From Clostridia bacterium (GTDB taxonomy: Bacteria; Bacillota_A; Clostridia; Oscillospirales; Acutalibacteraceae): DNA of 5,092 nt. The stretch covers positions 1 through 5,092 of the forward strand of contig JAFYUD010000025.1 in assembly GCA_017549665.1 (NCBI GenBank). Reading direction: 5' to 3'. The position numbers and the translations under genes were made by a program. Under the pieces are notes generated by a model. The model was not told the origin of the DNA and ran no database searches. It worked only from the letters and a program-made list of their open reading frames with translations. Each line of letters opens with the position of its first letter. Positions within the stretch are counted from its first letter, which is position 1. Below are positions 3,258-5,092 of this stretch, piece by piece.

Positions 3258-5092
3258 TATGCTTTGGCACAGATAATCTTATCATTTTCAACTGAAACAG
3301 TGATAGCATCAATGCCCATGTTTCTGTTTTCAATGATAATATTTGCAATCGCATCCTCAATATTCTTTCTGATTGCGATACGGATATCTCGTGCGCCTCT
3401 TTCGCCGCCTGTTGCAATTTTTGCAACTGCTTCTGAAACACCGTCAGCAACCTTAAGCTCAATCCCCTTATCACGAAGACCGGGAATAAGATCTGAAATA
3501 AGGATATCGGCAATCTTCTTATAATCCTCTTCCTTAAGCTCATTGAAAACAACTACTTCATCAACTCTGCCGATAAATTCAGGTCTTAAGAATTCGTGAA
3601 GCCCCTTCATTGCTTTTTCTCTTGAAGCATCATTACTGCTCTTGCCGAAGCCCATTGCGCTCTCTCTGTTATGGCTGCCTGCGTTGGAGGTCATAATGAT
3701 AACAGTATTTGAGAAGTCAACTGTTCTGCCCTGAGCATCACTTGTCTTACCTTCATCAAGAATCTGAAGAAGAATATTCATTACATCGGGATGAGCTTTT
3801 TCAATCTCATCAAAAAGAACAACTGAATAAGGCTTTCTTCTGACCTTTTCAGTAAGCTGACCTGCTTCATCATAGCCAACATATCCGGGAGGTGAACCGA
3901 TGATTCTTGAAACAGAATGCTTCTCCATAAACTCAGACATATCAAGTCTTATCAGTGTTTCGGGAGTATCGAAAAGCTCATTTGCAAGCTGTTTTACAAG
4001 CTCAGTCTTACCCACACCTGTAGGTCCTACAAAAATGAAGGATGCAGGGCGCTTCTGAGGATTTATCTGAATCTTATTTCTTCTGATTGCAGCAGATACT
4101 GCTTCAACTGCATTATCCTGACCGATAATTCTGGCCTTGAGATGTGCTTCCATATCAGCAAGCTTATCAAGATCGGAATCAATAATCTTTCTTACAGGGA
4201 TGCCTGTCCAGAGATTGATTACCTTTGCAAGGTCGTCCTCTGTAACTGCGTTGTCCTTTGCTTTTTCAGTAAGCTCGGGAAGCTTGTTTTCAATTGAAAG
4301 CATTTCTGAACGGACAGATGCAAGCTCCTCGTAATTCGGCTCTTCACCGTCAGCTGTATTCAGAAGCTCTTCTTCCTTAGCCTTAAGCTCCTTAAGCTTA
4401 TTCTCAGCGATTTCGCAATCACTGATTGCCTTATTGCGGAGATTTGCACATGTGCAAGCCTCGTCAAGCATATCGATTGCTTTATCGGGAAGGAATCTGT
4501 CATTGATATATCTTTCTGAAAGAGTAACTGTAAGATAAAGAAGTCTGTCAGAAATTCTTACACGGTGATACATCTCGTAATATCCCTTGATACCAAGAAG
4601 CATCTTGTATGCATCGTCGATTGAAGGCTCTTCAACTTTGACAGGCTGGAAACGTCTCTCAAGAGCTGAATCCTTTTCAATATATTTACGGTATTCAGTG
4701 AATGTGGTTGCACCGATAACCTGAATCTCACCACGTGACAATGCCGGCTTGAGGATATTTGCGGCATTCATTGAGCCTTCTGCATCACCCGTACCGACAA
4801 GATTGTGCACCTCGTCGATAAAGAGGATTATATTTCCCTCTGCCTTTACTTCGTCAACGAGCCCCTTGATACGGCTTTCAAACTGACCTCTGAACTGAGT
4901 TCCCGCAACGAGAGCAGTAAGGTCAAGAAGGTGAATTTCTTTATTTACAAGCTTTGCAGGTACTGCGCCTGCTGCGATTTTAAGAGCAAGTCCTTCTGCA
5001 ATTGCAGTTTTACCTACACCCGGCTCACCGATAAGACAAGGGTTATTCTTTGTTCTTCTGCAAAGAATCTGAGTTACTCTGTAAATCTCGTC
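3257..5092 (-). CDS. clpC: ATP-dependent Clp protease ATP-binding subunit ClpC (N-terminus outside window)
   Basis: ClpC is a hexameric AAA+ unfoldase that feeds damaged or tagged proteins to the ClpP peptidase in the cytoplasm. The window holds the last 611 residues, in frame to the right edge. Compared with a family length of about 800, roughly 185 residues are missing, including the Clp_N domain. In window numbering, D1 has Walker A GEPGVGKT (22-29), pore loop GTQFRG (64-69), Walker B IILFIDE (88-94) and an arginine-finger motif ERRF (145-148). A short charged middle domain follows (about 217-285). D2 has Walker A GPTGVGKT (356-363), Walker B VVLFDE (424-429), the arginine finger in PEFIGRVD (R509) and sensor-2 GAR (566-568). 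MGF at 480-482 sits where ClpP-binding [LIVM]GF loops occur, which argues for ClpC rather than ClpB. The short middle domain agrees. ClpE, which differs at the N-terminus, cannot be fully excluded. An internal GTG at 4810 lies inside the D1 Walker B region and is not a start. No ctsR-mcsA-mcsB genes follow; the gene ends at a terminator. Confidence 0.93.
   Translation of the reverse strand, partial: DEIYRVTQILCRRTKNNPCLIGEPGVGKTAIAEGLALKIAAGAVPAKLVNKEIHLLDLTALVAGTQFRGQFESRIKGLVDEVKAEGNIILFIDEVHNLVGTGDAEGSMNAANILKPALSRGEIQVIGATTFTEYRKYIEKDSALERRFQPVKVEEPSIDDAYKMLLGIKGYYEMYHRVRISDRLLYLTVTLSERYINDRFLPDKAIDMLDEACTCANLRNKAISDCEIAENKLKELKAKEEELLNTADGEEPNYEELASVRSEMLSIENKLPELTEKAKDNAVTEDDLAKVINLWTGIPVRKIIDSDLDKLADMEAHLKARIIGQDNAVEAVSAAIRRNKIQINPQKRPASFIFVGPTGVGKTELVKQLANELFDTPETLIRLDMSEFMEKHSVSRIIGSPPGYVGYDEAGQLTEKVRRKPYSVVLFDEIEKAHPDVMNILLQILDEGKTSDAQGRTVDFSNTVIIMTSNAGSHNRESAMGFGKSSNDASREKAMKGLHEFLRPEFIGRVDEVVVFNELKEEDYKKIADILISDLIPGLRDKGIELKVADGVSEAVAKIATGGERGARDIRIAIRKNIEDAIANIIIENRNMGIDAITVSVENDKIICAKA

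Noticed and set aside
4808..4810. Internal GTG start of a 517-residue Clp protein
   Set aside because: The frame stays open to the window edge and encodes the D1 Walker A and B motifs upstream, so this is an internal valine codon.
1..5092. CRISPR array, tRNA, rRNA, toxin-antitoxin pair or defence system
   Set aside because: No regularly spaced repeats, RNA gene signatures, or paired small overlapping genes were seen. The only small gene stands alone.

Overview
The window reads as ordinary chromosomal DNA from a low-to-moderate GC Firmicute, most likely a gut clostridium of the Ruminococcaceae/Oscillospiraceae type. The reasons are the clostridial style of GlpK and ClpC, A+T-rich intergenic DNA with clean sigma-A promoters, purine-rich Shine-Dalgarno sites, and a secreted protein carrying a dockerin-type repeat pair, which is typical of Ruminococcus and relatives. 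The assignment is inference; no rRNA or other marker is present.

Layout from left to right. Bases 1-182 hold no convincing gene. They contain two hairpins of unknown role (51-72 and 101-119) and the terminator of glpK. Bases 183-1703 (minus) are a complete glycerol kinase gene, glpK, with its own promoter. A 194-base divergent intergenic region carries back-to-back promoters for glpK and for a plus-strand gene (1898-2668). That gene encodes a 256-residue secreted protein with an unrecognised N-terminal domain and a C-terminal dockerin-like module, one half of which has a degenerate calcium loop. It ends at a strong intrinsic terminator.

The next intergenic region (2669-2958) is the most unusual part. 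A promoter at 2742-2770 should start RNA almost exactly at the edge of a 114-base imperfect inverted repeat (2776-2889). This is followed by a second intrinsic terminator (2914-2941) placed directly in front of the ribosome binding site of a small 88-residue gene (2959-3225). Part of the repeat's 3' arm is complementary to the 5' arm of the terminator, so the arrangement looks like a transcription attenuator or a roughly 165-base small RNA with occasional read-through. A MITE-like insertion is the main alternative.

Bases 3257-5092 (minus) are the C-terminal three quarters of a ClpC-type AAA+ unfoldase, whose N-terminus lies beyond the window. It converges on the 88-residue gene, and the two share a bidirectional terminator in a 31-base gap.

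Each gene appears to be its own transcription unit: glycerol entry into glycolysis or lipid synthesis, an extracellular dockerin-like protein, a small cytoplasmic protein of unknown role, and protein quality control. Nothing shows that they work as one pathway. No mobile element gene, CRISPR array, tRNA or rRNA was seen.
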